NCBI GenBank assembly: GCA_963971405.1
Contig: OZ020487.1
Location: forward strand, 24,475,371 to 24,539,370
Direction: 5' to 3'
Length of the DNA: 64,000 bases
Source of the DNA: Psococerastis gibbosa
Taxonomy: Eukaryota; Arthropoda; Insecta; Psocodea; Psocidae
Shown one piece after another: positions 1 through 10,734 of the stretch; the stretch's first letter is position 1; every line of letters begins with the position of its first letter. The notes under the pieces were generated by a model. It searched no databases, had not been told where the DNA came from, and saw only the letters and a program-made list of their open reading frames with translations. A program made the translations under genes and the position numbers.

Positions 1-520
1 CCCCCCCCCTCTCTGGCTGCGCCCATGTTTTAGCCTATACTTGACTTTTGAAAGTAATTACTGGAAGTAAACAGTTTAGGTAATTTATTGTATAATTGAG
101 GAATCTCAATTTGCCTCCAATTACAACATGCTTATGTGCACATTATTTAAGTTTACTGAGAGTCGGGGATCTCAGCCCCTCTCGAAGCCCAAGCCCAATT
201 CTCCCCTTCTTCCGCATCTTTCAGAGGACTCATCCGCCCTCATTTATTCATTCGCCCGTATATATAGCGATTCAATACGTCTGCTTTCCTAAATAACTAG
301 CTTCCCGCTTTTATACAAGTACTTGTCATCATACAATACTCGTACGTAATCGAGATGCATAAAAAAAAAAAAAAAAAAACACGAAAATGTTTAGAACAAC
401 TGAGAAATTTGCAGTAGGCTACTTCAGAATTTTTGAAACCCTGTTTTCATGCATTAGTAGATTTATTTTAACCCCTGAAAGTTATAATTTTTCTTAAAAA
501 AAAACCTTCTTTATTTTTTT

Positions 521-690
521 ATTTTTATTTTTTTTTTTTTTTTTTTTTTAAAGATTAATCGCATACAAACAATTTAATGAATGTATCCGATTGACCTCTT
601 CAGTCGCCTCTGTAGGTTAATACCCGTCTCCGATTGCATGGCGTGTAAAGACTCGCACAAGTGCAAGCACGTTACCACCTGGCCATCGAA
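521..690 (-). mobile_element. tRNA-derived SINE (family A)
   Basis: On the minus strand: ACTTCGATGGCCAGGTGG head, a degenerate B-box-like AATCGGAGACGGG, then the conserved tail GTTTGTATGCGATTAATC followed by a long A tract (T run about 527-549). Homologous to 1870-2050 and 25738-26343. Confidence 0.65.
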
Positions 691-909
691 GTCGATAATG
701 GGGGAAAAATATTTTTTCCCATAAATTTAAGTTTATTGGTTAAAAAGCGGGTCACGTGGGATTGGACTGTGACGTCATTTTCATGTTACCCATGTCTGTT
801 GGTGGTTGCCACAGTTAAAATCACTCACATTTATTTATTTATTTTTTAATATTTACAATTTTTTACGCAAAAAACATATTATATTATTATTGTTAACCTT
901 ATCTATTCT

Positions 910-1296
910 TCAAATTACAGCCGGATGATGGCTGGTTGGCAGCAACATATTGCAGCGATTTTGACATGCCCTCTTCAGCTCCACATAGGACGTTATCCCC
1001 AAATCATGTTTAACTTGTTGGAGATATTCGTCTCGTGGCCGTTCCCGTCGATTTACGCCTTCCATGGTCCCCTCAATAACGCAGCTGACTATGTTATTAT
1101 GCCGAAGCAGGTGTCCGATCCAGCGTGCCCTCCTAGTGGATATGGATGCAATAAGGGTCCTTTTTTCATTTATTTGGGTTAGGACTTCCTCATTAGTTAC
1201 ATGGTCTTGCCAAGGTATTCTCAAAATGCGGCGATAGCACCACATTTCGAATGCTTCAATTTTCTTGACATATTTTTCGCTTATTAAACTTAACAT
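910..1296 (-). pseudogene. LINE reverse transcriptase C-terminal fragment
   Basis: The 128-aa frame contains EAFEMWCYRRILRIPW, HVTNEEVL, and ARWIGHLLRH, the conserved C-terminal (thumb/post-RT) region of RTE/BovB-like or related non-LTR elements. No RT catalytic core or endonuclease is nearby, so this is a 5'-truncated relic. Family assignment is from memory of the motif. Confidence 0.8.
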
Positions 1297-1869
1297 AACT
1301 TACTTAACCTTATCTAGCATATTTTATTGCTACTACTCACAAGTACCCTATTGTGGGAACTCTGGGAAGTTAATATAGACGTATTCCCGTATAGTCAGAC
1401 TTAAAACTATAGGCGTCTAGAAAATTACTATAGCAGTCATATAATATAATTGAACATAATTTTAAAATCTGAAAATATTACTGTCAACAATTAGGGGGTT
1501 ACCGATGATTATTTTGACTGGGAGAGAAGAACAATGGGGGGTATTCCAGATGTGATTCTGGTAACCGCCTATTACCGCATTACGCTCATCAACCCCTCCT
1601 AACCATCCCTTGTCGTGTCCAATTTATTATTTATCCCTGGGCAAAGTCCGACTATTATCGCGAATATGCTCACGCTCTTCTACGAGTATTTGAGCACTCA
1701 TCCTACTAGTACATTATAAGTATATGCCATTATGCGTACCTACTGTATGTGCTCATAGAATCTTCTCTGTTGATAACTGCTCTATTTGGGATATATGTCA
1801 ACAACATGCAACACCTACGACTATCCCCATCCTTAAACCTTATAGGCTTGTTTGTTTGTTTTTGTTTTT
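1297..1869. other. No gene or clear repeat seen
   Basis: Unique-looking AT-rich sequence; only very short frames. Confidence 0.5.
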
Positions 1870-2050
1870 AATAATAGGTTAAATTGCATACAAACAATTT
1901 AATGAATGTATCCGATTACCCTCTTCAATCGCCTCTCTAAGTCCCCTAATTGGTACTTGTGTCGAGTTACGACACGTCTCCGACCGCAAGGTGTGCAGAT
2001 ACTCGCACAAGCACAAGCACGCTACCACATTGCCACCGAAGTCGCCTTCT
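1870..2050 (-). mobile_element. tRNA-derived SINE (family A)
   Basis: Minus-strand GACTTCGGTGGCAATGTGG (A-box-like TGGCAATGTGG), GCGGTCGGAGACG (degenerate B box ~40 bp on), AATCGGATACATTC and GTTTGTATGCAATTT, then an A-rich tail. The small frames over it are not genes. Confidence 0.68.
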
Positions 2051-2262
2051 GCTTGCATTTTTCCTTTCCCCAATACCTTGTAACCTAATCATCGCTTCAC
2101 ATAAAATTTCTTTTGTTGTGTTAACGGTAGTACACTGTAAATCGGTTACTCCCACAACACGTTTTTTGTACAAAATCAAATTTCCCATAAAATATCGATC
2201 GTAGAGCCATAAATGATTATAGTAAACGTATATAAGAAATGCTTTCTACATGTTAATCCATA

Positions 2263-2608
2263 CACAGGCGGTCCCAGACCTTATAAAAAGGGGGAGGTAC
2301 TTGTCAGTGGCGTAACGATAGGTTTTCGAAGGTGTATAATTTGGCACCACTCCACACAATTTCATAAAAGTTGCTCAAGAAAGAAGTAATATAACTGTGG
2401 TCAAGGGGGGCCCGGGGGTCTCCCCAGGGAGAAACGTTTTGAAAAATAGGGGTGAAATTGTGAGGTTTTGCGCATAGAATAATATTTACTGGTTTTGCGC
2501 ATTTTAAGTGCTGTAACACTTAGATTTTAGAGGCAAAGAATATAACTGCTGTCCAAAGGGGGGGGGGGGGGCAAATGCCCGCAGTGCCGGTCGCTGCGTT
2601 CGCCACTG
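2263..2608. mobile_element. hAT-type MITE
   Basis: Begins CACAGGCGGTCCCAGACC and ends GTCGCTGCGTTCGCCACTG, flanked by the perfect 8-bp direct repeat AATCCATA (2255-2262 and 2609-2616). Internally mosaic, with CAGTGGCGTAACG at 2305, a reversed copy of the shared GCGTAAAACC-type module and a 12-bp G run at 2559-2570. Confidence 0.85.
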
Positions 2609-2986
2609 AATCCATAATAATATGTAATCAGCACTGTTTGGCCACAGTTTTTGAAGCCGAGAAAACATGCAAGGTAGTGTTGGGTCCACGCCTCCAAAAC
2701 TAGTGCCGGCTACCATATCATGTATTAAAAAGGTAGAGGACTATTTCGTCCTCTTTTACTATAGAACTGCCCCCCCCCCCACTTATGAGATATTTTACAT
2801 GTTATATCTAGCAGAATTTTTGTAATTCAAAAACGTCAGCATCAGAAACTGGTTACATTTTACTTACTTTCATTATACCTACTCCCAATGAAAAATGTTT
2901 TGTTTTTTCATTGGCCCCCCCCCCCCCCAGATATAAGTCGTGTCCCCCCCCTGCCTTAAAATTTCTAGCGCCGCCACTGGGCTATA

Positions 2987-3262
2987 CTAGCGACAAATGT
3001 ACATACTGTGCGAATGCTAATTTATAAGCGCTCCTTCATCCATTCCTAATCTGAAATGTTCCAGACCACGTTCAACACCTAGCGACAAATGTATAGTACA
3101 TACTATACGAATGTTTATTTATAAGCGCTCCTTCATCCATTCCTGTTCTGAAATGTTCCAGACCACGTTCAACACCTAGCGACAAATGTACATACTGTAC
3201 AAATGTTTATTTATAAGCGCTCTTTCATCCATTCCTGTTCTGAAATGTTCCAGACCACGTTC
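2987..3262. repeat. ~92-bp tandem repeat, three copies
   Basis: Copies start CTAGCGACAAATGTA at 2987, 3079 and 3176; each contains AAGCGCTCCTTCATCC (CTTTC in the third) and ends TGTTCCAGACCACGTTC. A fourth, isolated copy lies at 7503-7597. Confidence 0.88.
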
Positions 3263-3790
3263 TGAAAAAAATATTTCTTACACACGCTGTGTAAGCCGGA
3301 ACTTGTTTGGATATTACCCAATAAAGTAAAGATTACCCAAATTTGTTTTAAACTAAGAGTAGCGATTGGTTTCCATCAACAAAATGATATGTGTAAAGTC
3401 ATTAGTGTAAGCATTACACAATGATAGGGTTCTACCAACCTATTTTGTGTAGGGTGACTATTTACACGAAACTAGTGTTAACGCAGGCCAAAAATTGGGT
3501 CAGTATTACTCGGTGTTCAGTGTACTTTCTAGCCGTGGGTAATGAGTAAATATCACACGAATAAAAGGGGCTGAAAATACAACGCTGCTATGTACCTTTT
3601 ACAAAAATTGCGTTGGTGGCTGAAGTTGGGTAAAATCTAAACTATTTGGTTAATATGAGCACTAGAGAATGGTGTAAATGTTAGTCTACAGTTTGTGTTA
3701 AAGTTGCAATGACTACTTGTGTTGTCATAGCCGCACCACTTGTGTTCCATACACGCGAATGCATATTTTGTTTTAGTCTACACAACCCTT
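3263..3790. repeat. Degenerate quasi-palindromic short repeat field
   Basis: Dense in imperfect pairs of TTACACAA/TTGTGTAA and TTACCCAA/TTGGGTAA about 20 bp apart. No frame. The same texture appears at 4560-5240 and 7040-7490. Confidence 0.55.
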
Positions 3791-3832
3791 AGGTGAAATC
3801 TACACGAACCTGTGATATACAGTATATCTGTA

Positions 3833-4002
3833 CATGGCCGTCCCCAGAGGGGTGGTCCATGGGGTCCGGACCCCCCCCCCCCCGAAATAAATTCTTGTAT
3901 GTAAACCTGTATAGTTTGAAAAATGTATCCATTAATTCATTAATAAATTACGTTAAAAAAAATTTGGACCCCTCCTGAAATCAAAACCTGGGCATGGCCT
4001 TG
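3833..4002. mobile_element. hAT-type MITE
   Basis: Ends CATGGCCGTCCCCAG and CTGGGCATGGCCTTG are imperfect inverted repeats. Flanks TATCTGTA (3825-3832) and CATCTGTA (4003-4010) match 7 of 8. Contains a 14-C run. Confidence 0.75.
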
Positions 4003-4559
4003 CATCTGTACTATTTATGCAGCGATATTTGTTCACTGCCAATCAAAGAATTGTCAGTTCGAGTCCCACACTTTCCTACATTATTGCCATGTGCCTATTA
4101 CCCTATTATATTAGTAGGTATCATGCCAATGATCATAGTCTAGGTATTGAGGAGAAGTCTCTACTTGCCAAGTTTATCAAAATCGGTTCATAATTACGTA
4201 TTTTAAAGTGTTGTCAAAAACTGAGATAGGCAAAGGTGTACACGTAGGAATTTAGACTCATGGCCCGTCCCGTATTAAACCTCATCAGTAGCCTAATACC
4301 CATGCCACTTGACCGCTGTGGCCAAAGTAGCTAATAATGAACAGTAAATTTACAATTTGTAGAGTTATAGGAGCTCATTTTGAAAGTCAACAGACTAGTC
4401 CTTTGATTTTCTTTTGAAAGACATAGGACCTAGGCTATGAAGCATGCAATATGTTACAATCACCTCTCAATATTGAACTTCTTACTAAATCGTGATTGAA
4501 ATTTTCTTTTAACATTTTCTATGACTTCTATTGCTTTCATTGGTATGTCTACTATCAAC

Positions 4560-5240
4560 AGATAACAATTTAATTTGAATTTATACGTTAATCCTAAATG
4601 TTTACTTAACAAATTTGAATTCTGGCGGGAACGCTCTACACGGAGTTGTGTAAAATGTATACATTACATAAAATTGATTGGAAGTTACACACATTTGTTT
4701 AAACATAAGCCCATCATTTGCAGAAATCACACGAAATCGAGTAAATTCTACACTACTTCTCAGTGTACAATTGAGACTAAATTTTATGACAATTTAGTGC
4801 ATAAATGCATAAATTTTCCATGAAGTCGAACGACGGTCTCGCTCGTAATAGATCTACTGTATGTAGAATTTTCAAATTCTACATATCTAAAACATCCAAA
4901 CGCGGCCATGTCAACGGCCTACTCCTATTTCAATCTTATATTTTAGACCCCCTCCCCTCATTCCCCTAGTAACGCAGTCTTGTAGCTTTGCCATGTAATT
5001 ATAATAATATGTGGCGTATCACTGAGGAACCCCCCCCCCCCCTGCCCAACTACCCCCATAATATCAGGGATATTAATGTACATATTATTGTATATGATAA
5101 CATTTAATAATAGCACGATGAAACGCAACAAACTACTGTTATTTGGCGAAAAACCGTTGAAATCTGAATACAAGTTGTGTAATGCTAACACAACTTGGAT
5201 AGAATCCACGCGAGGGTCGTGTAAAATTTACAGCGGGGTG
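4560..5240. repeat. Degenerate quasi-palindromic repeat field, second stretch
   Basis: Words such as GTTGTGTAAAAT, TACACACATTTG, CACTACTTCTCAGTGTAC and TTGTGTAATGCTAACACAAC recur through it, interrupted by a poly-C stretch near 5030. The chance ORFs here have no recognisable protein. Confidence 0.5.
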
Positions 5241-5288
5241 ACACCTGCAAACCTGAAATACCGTTATACCCGCGATGCCTGAGCCCTG

Positions 5289-6166
5289 ATGCCTCCCTCT
5301 TCCCACTACCCAGTCATTGAATGTCTATTAGCAAGTGCGGTAGCCGGTTGTCAAACTTTTGGACTTTATTTTCGTTCAGGTGTTTTTAGTTTCAGCGCAA
5401 TTCAGTCAATGTTCGAAAAAATGGAGGGAGTAGTGCGATTAGATGGCGAGAAGTCAGGTTCGTTTGCCATGAAAAGAGGGGTAAAGCAAGGGGACAGTTT
5501 AAGCCCACTATTATTCCTGATTTTTATGGATGAAGTAATGAAGACGTGCAAGGCAAGAACTGGTCGGTTTGTGGCGACTTAGGCACGCGTACGTGTAAGC
5601 CCTTGCCTATGACGTAGTCCCAATAGCAGACTCTCCAGCAAAACTACAATTATCTGGGTACAGCAGTGAACCAGACAGGCAAACACCAGACCGAAACCGA
5701 GTCCAAAAGACAACAGCAAGGAGAACTCGAACGGAAGACAAAGACCAGAGTCCAACAAATCATCTTGGAGCCGATTCTCCTCTATGGGAGCGAAAGCTGG
5801 ACACCTACAACAAGTGACCTAAGTAAAATAAACGGGACTCAGATGAAGTGTCTAAGACGGATTGCTGGTCGAACAAGATGGGAACGAATCCGAAATAACC
5901 GCATCAGGCAAGACCTGCAAGTGGATTCCATAGAGAGAAGAAAGGAGAACAAGCAGTTGCAATGGTTCGGCCACGTTTAAAGGATGGACGGAAACAGGAC
6001 CACCTGGAGATTGGCGGAAGCAAGGCCACAAGGAAGAAGAACCATCGGCAGACCGAGGACAACTCTCGAGGAAAGGATTGAACAACTCGCCGGAGCAAGA
6101 TGGAAAACAATTGCCGAGCTCAAGGCGTTAACGTTCGACAGGGGAGAATTCAGGAAATGGCACTAG
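5289..6166 (+). pseudogene. Decayed LINE reverse transcriptase
   Basis: Pieces of one RT in order: RLDGEKSGSFAMKRGVKQGD and LSPLLFLIFMDEV (motif 4/5 region) around 5440-5550; a deletion that removes the YADD region; then LYGSESWTP, MKCLRRIAG and LQWFGHV at about 5790-5980; then MDGNR...RRTIGRPR to 6166. The break at 5978-5980 is a single in-frame TAA between WFGHV and RMDGNR. Dead copy. Confidence 0.8.
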
Positions 6167-6804
6167 GGGGGGGGGGAGAAGAAAGAGAAGTGTTTTTAGT
6201 GTGGCCTCTTCAAATTTAATGTAAAGTGAAAGTTTGTTCAGTTTAAAGTTCAAAATGGATATATTTAGTTCTCCAAATTTCGTGTCAGCATTGTTCTCTG
6301 ATGGCGAAGACATGACAGAAGAAATGCTAAGAGTTGAACGACAACAAGAAATCCCTTTTGATAATTACGGTAAAATGTAATGCTTAGTTTTGTTCATTAT
6401 ATGTTATATGCCAATATATAAACTTGTATTCTTATTTGGTTTGTCTCAATCCTTCTTTTCTTTTGTATCAACTGTCGAATATTATTCCTGATACATCGAA
6501 TGGTTGACGTCACTTTCGTATTTTCCGGACGTGCAGCTAATGTTTGTGAGTGTAGAACTTTTACCCACATGATATGTTCGAGACATGCGAATGTCACTAA
6601 ATTAGGCTGTTGTTGTTGTTATGTATGTATTTTGTTGTGTTTGTTCACAGTGTGAAGAATTTACCGATGAAACTGAGTGGGATAGTGAAAGAAACCTGCG
6701 GTTTGGGTGTTACTTGCCTTACTTAAAAAAAAACTGCCTATTCGTGACTGCCAAATGAAATGGAAATAACTTTGAAAAAACATCGCGAATAATCAGTTTT
6801 TTAA

Positions 6805-7001
6805 TGAGAAGATGGACCGTAGGACCTTTGCCTTGGTGGCGTTCAGTTGTTAGCTTTTTATAAATTATTCAGAATATGTAATTAACGTTAGACCCGCTAA
6901 ATTTATTTGAGGCTCTAACGTTAATTACAAATGCTGAATAATTTATAAAAAGCTAACAACTGAACGTCACCATGGTAACGGCCCTACGGTACATCTCTTG
7001 A
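6805..7001. mobile_element. Foldback element, ~197 bp
   Basis: Long palindrome: arms of about 85 bp (e.g. GTTCAGTTGTTAGC at 6841 against GCTAACAACTGAAC at 6950) around a ~20-bp loop near 6895-6912. Inner arm parts match almost perfectly; outer parts (GACCGTAGGACC / GGCCCTACGGTAC) are diverged. Confidence 0.8.
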
Positions 7002-7039
7002 GTAAGCTAGGTGCAACCCTAACCGAGGGTACAAGTAAC

Positions 7040-7490
7040 ACCCAACGCCTTCTGTAAATTCTACACAACGTGTGTTCAAATCCAACCCAATGCATATATA
7101 TTGCTGTGTTACAACCACACAATAAGGTCGGCTACATTTTACCCAAGTAGTTGAGTAGCATGAACCCAAACAGGTAGCCTAAACTAGATAGTACTCAAAT
7201 AGTTGGGTAGAAGATACACATGTCGTATGTTTCAATCTACATAAGAGTTGTGTAAAATAAACACAGATAATTTAGTAAGCATTACTCAATCACATTTACA
7301 CAACTAGTGTAATTTTTACCAAACTTGTATGGGTAATATCTATCCCAATTATTGTAACAATTACTCTACGTATTTAACACAACTCATTTAGTAGGATTTA
7401 CACCCTATTCGTGCCGTCCAAAAGTTACACGAAATTTCGTGTTGCAGTAAGCCCTGTCGGGTTATATTTACAATAAAATTTTTTGAGTGA
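7040..7490. repeat. Degenerate quasi-palindromic repeat field, third stretch
   Basis: ACACAACTAGTGTAA, GTTGTGTAAAAT, ACCCAAGTAGTTGAGTAG, TATGGGTAATATCTATCCCAA and similar, at roughly 20-25-bp spacing. Confidence 0.55.
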
Positions 7491-7502
7491 TATATTCAAC
7501 AG

Positions 7503-7597
7503 CTAGCGAGAAATGTATAGTACATACTATACGAATGTTTATTTACAAGCGCTCCTTCATCCTTTCCTGTTTCGAAATGTTCCAGACCACGTTCAAC
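7503..7597. repeat. Isolated fourth copy of the 92-bp repeat
   Basis: CTAGCGAGAAATGTATAG through TGTTCCAGACCACGTTCAAC, same orientation as 2987-3262 and 4.2 kb away. Confidence 0.85.
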
Positions 7598-8047
7598 GTC
7601 TACACAGCACACTTGGCGTAAAGAATAATTACTGTCCATTTAAATCTCGTCGTCATGAAAAAACCGGGGAACCCGATGCAAAGAATGTACGAATTGTGCG
7701 GTATGGAAAAGCGTGAGGTGGTGTGAGGGGTTACGGTAGGAAATGGCTGGGGGCGCGAATTGTACTCCACACAAAGCTGAAAGCTTCTCTCAATGCCCAG
7801 GAAACAATTAAATGCCAACTACTTCGTTTCTCCTCATAACTCCAAATGATTTGCTTCAAATGAGTGCTTTGTCACAGGGCTTTCAAAATGGCTGCCACCA
7901 TTTTTTAATCCTAAATTCTCTATTGTCCAACCAGAAAGGCTACGATCTGACGCCAGATGTATATAACAATTTGTTTTTATATTTAATACTTGGCAATAGT
8001 GTTGTCATCACATTTTGTGAGTAGGTATAGCCGTATAGGCAGAAAAC
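7598..8047. other. No gene supported
   Basis: Short chance frames on both strands without recognisable motifs. Confidence 0.5.
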
Positions 8048-8055
8048 GCGATAAC

Positions 8056-8170
8056 CAGTGGCTTAACAAATGCTTGTGGTCCCTTATACGCAAGACAGGG
8101 CAGTGGGGCCCCACCTACAATTTTTTGCAAATTACAATAGGCCTAAACCTTCATTTTTTTTCTTAAATTG

Positions 8171-8201
<31 letters not shown>

Positions 8202-8286
8202 GAAAATTCCAAAACATTTACGTTTTTTTTTCTTTCTGTGGGGCCCCCCTTTGGCCATAACTTGCTACCCTTCTGTTACGCCACTG
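8056..8286. mobile_element. hAT-type MITE
   Basis: Ends CAGTGGCTTAACA and TGTTACGCCACTG are inverted repeats; flanks GCGATAAC (8048-8055) and GCGATACC (8287-8294) match 7 of 8. Contains a ~30-T run. Confidence 0.85.
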
Positions 8287-8294
8287 GCGATACC

Positions 8295-9618
8295 ACGGAC
8301 AAAGTATACATGCTGACTAGTAGGTAATTTCATTTAGCCCGGCCCCTGCTGTACGTACCTATGAAATAACCTAAGCGGGCTAAAATGGTTACACAAACTT
8401 CATTGGGGTAGGGAACAACCTTTTTATAACTTTTAAATAACTTTCTTACGGGGAATTGTGTCGGTGCTGGTTTTGGGATCATTTTTCAAACTTGGTAAAA
8501 ATGCTTGGGACTACTATACTGGATAATACGTAAGAAGACACTTAAATCATTGGGGACCCAACCCTGATCCCAATACTGTCAGAAACTTTGGATGACACTA
8601 AGTACTTTCTTAGTCTTTCAAATCTTGAAGAAGAAAAAAAAATGTTTGAAACTAACTCACACAAGAACACATTTAAATGAACCTTGAACTCGTACACATA
8701 CAAATACTCAAGATTTAGTATATCCACGTTGTATAAAACTATATCTTATACATCATAATAGGTAGGCCTATATTATTTTTTTTTGCTGTAATTTTTCGAT
8801 GCATTGGAAGATTCGGAAAATTTCTGTCCCTTCTCCGTTCACAGCACCATAACTTCAATTCTTCATAGTTCACAGCACCAAAACTAAACAATTCTATAAT
8901 TATGGTTCTATTTATGGCGTGGTAAATTAATTAAAAAATAGAAACTGACAGATTTTGCGGGTGATGCAAGGTGGCCTATATATCTACGTTCTGCACTTAT
9001 GCATCCTCTAAGAAAAATGAGAAGAGCATGAGAAGTGCAAAAAAGGAAAAAAAAGTTCTACAGCATATTCAACACGTTGATGGAAACCGGATTTTATTTC
9101 AGTGGGTAGCCCCTCGTTAAGCTACAAATTATAATTTTGGTAACCCCTGCGAGTAAACTGCAGACTCTGGCTCTTTGCTGTATCTTCCGTTCCATCCCAA
9201 TTGTCCATTCACCCGAACTCTTCCTTTCCAAAGCAATTTGCTCACTTATCGGAGTTATTGGCCTTTTCATATAATATTTCTCTGTATTTTTTTATTTCTC
9301 TACTATGTGGCTTTTCTGCTTTGTACCTCTGCTAACACCACACTTACCATACAATATCAACTGGACTATAACTTTACATTACTATACTTCAAATAGGAAC
9401 CGTTAAACTGATGACAAGTAGTTTAAAGGGTATAAACTAAATAATGTATACATGGAAAATTCTGGATAAGAAACTTAACTTATTGTATAATATATGTATA
9501 ATAAAGGATTTTGACCTTTTGTATTCCGTTAGATCAGGAAGTGAAATTAGAAAATAATACGATAGCCTAAAGTTTCATGCTTGAAATCAAACTGTAAAAG
9601 AATTAAACCCTGCAGAGA
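8295..9618. other. No gene supported
   Basis: AT-rich unique sequence. A small direct repeat of CACAGCACCA near 8840-8880; otherwise nothing recognised. Confidence 0.5.
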
Positions 9619-9626
9619 GGCATCAT

Positions 9627-9888
9627 CAGCAGTGGCGGACTGGGACTGGAAATCGGCTCTGGCATTTTCAGATACCGCGGCCCCTTCCTCAAGTAAAATA
9701 GTCGGAGGCGCGCTTACAAAATTTGAAATTCAAAATGCTGTTGTAATTAATGCTTGTTATTAACACAAATTTTATTTTATTTTGAAATGTGTTACGTTTT
9801 TTGTTCTTTGGACGTCCGGCCCCAAACAACTTTTTGGTCCGGCTCACCGGGCAATTGCCCGTCTGACCGCCGGCCCAGTCCGCCACTG
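9627..9888. mobile_element. hAT-type MITE
   Basis: Ends CAGCAGTGGCGGACTGGG and CCCAGTCCGCCACTG; flanks GGCATCAT (9619-9626) and GGCGTCAT (9889-9896) match 7 of 8. The left end carries an extra CAG trinucleotide relative to the right end. Confidence 0.82.
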
Positions 9889-10136
9889 GGCGTCATTTTA
9901 TAGTTTTTAGACGGGGAAGGGGCAAAATGACTACTAGGTACATTTTTAAACAAGGTTGTAAAGATTTCCTCACTGGTCAGTGTCAATGCCGTATTTTCTT
10001 GACACTAAACGACAATAAACCGATATACGAGGTGCTCTACATAAGACACAGCTCTTTTCAGAAGACTAATGTACAAATCAAGCTCTTCAAGCCATGCCTT
10101 TTGGTTATAGGCTGGATGACTTTACCCCACTGGACC

Positions 10137-10386
10137 AAATTATGGATCATGGTATAATATGTGGATTATGGTATAAAAAGTGGATCATATGGTATAAAAT
10201 GTGGATTATGGTATAAAATGAGGATCACGGTATAAAATGTGGATCATGGTGTAAAATGTGGATTATGGTATAAAATGTGGATTATGGTATAAAATGTGGA
10301 TTATGGTATATAAAATGTAAATCATGGTATAAAATGTAAATCATGGTATAAAATGTGGATAATGGTATAAAATGTGGATCATGGTC
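10137..10386. repeat. 18-bp minisatellite, about 13 copies
   Basis: Unit TGGATTATGGTATAAAAT with frequent TGGATCATGG variants and a few indels (AATATG, ATATAAAA). AT-rich, no coding signal. Confidence 0.9.
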
Positions 10387-10450
10387 CCAAAAGACAAAGC
10401 TGATTATACTGTGAGAAAAAACCGTGGCTTCCCTGAGGGCACCCTTTTAT

Positions 10451-10726
10451 CAGGCGCGGATCTAGAATGAGACTGAGGGGGCTAAGATTAAATACGTTTT
10501 TTTTGTTGAAAAAATAGGGCTGAAGTATTGGGGTGTTACGCATTTTCAGAGAAATAAGGGTCCTATATTATATGTAATTAATACAATCGAGCACGAGGGG
10601 GGCCCGGGGGTCCCCCCGGGAGCAAATTTGTGAAAAATAGGACTAAAATAGTGGGATTTTACGCATTTTGAGGAACCTAATGGGGGGGGCTATGGGGGCT
10701 ACAGCCCCCCCGTAGATCCGCGCCTG
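10451..10726. mobile_element. hAT-type MITE with perfect TSD
   Basis: Ends CAGGCGCGGATCTA and TAGATCCGCGCCTG are perfect inverted repeats; CCTTTTAT flanks both sides exactly (10443-10450, 10727-10734). The interior has the GTTACGCATTTT module and GGGGGTCCCCCCGG. Confidence 0.93.
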
Positions 10727-10734
10727 CCTTTTAT

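Noticed and set aside
2987..3262. CRISPR array
   Set aside because: The three 92-bp units are plain tandem repeats without unique spacers, in a eukaryotic genome.
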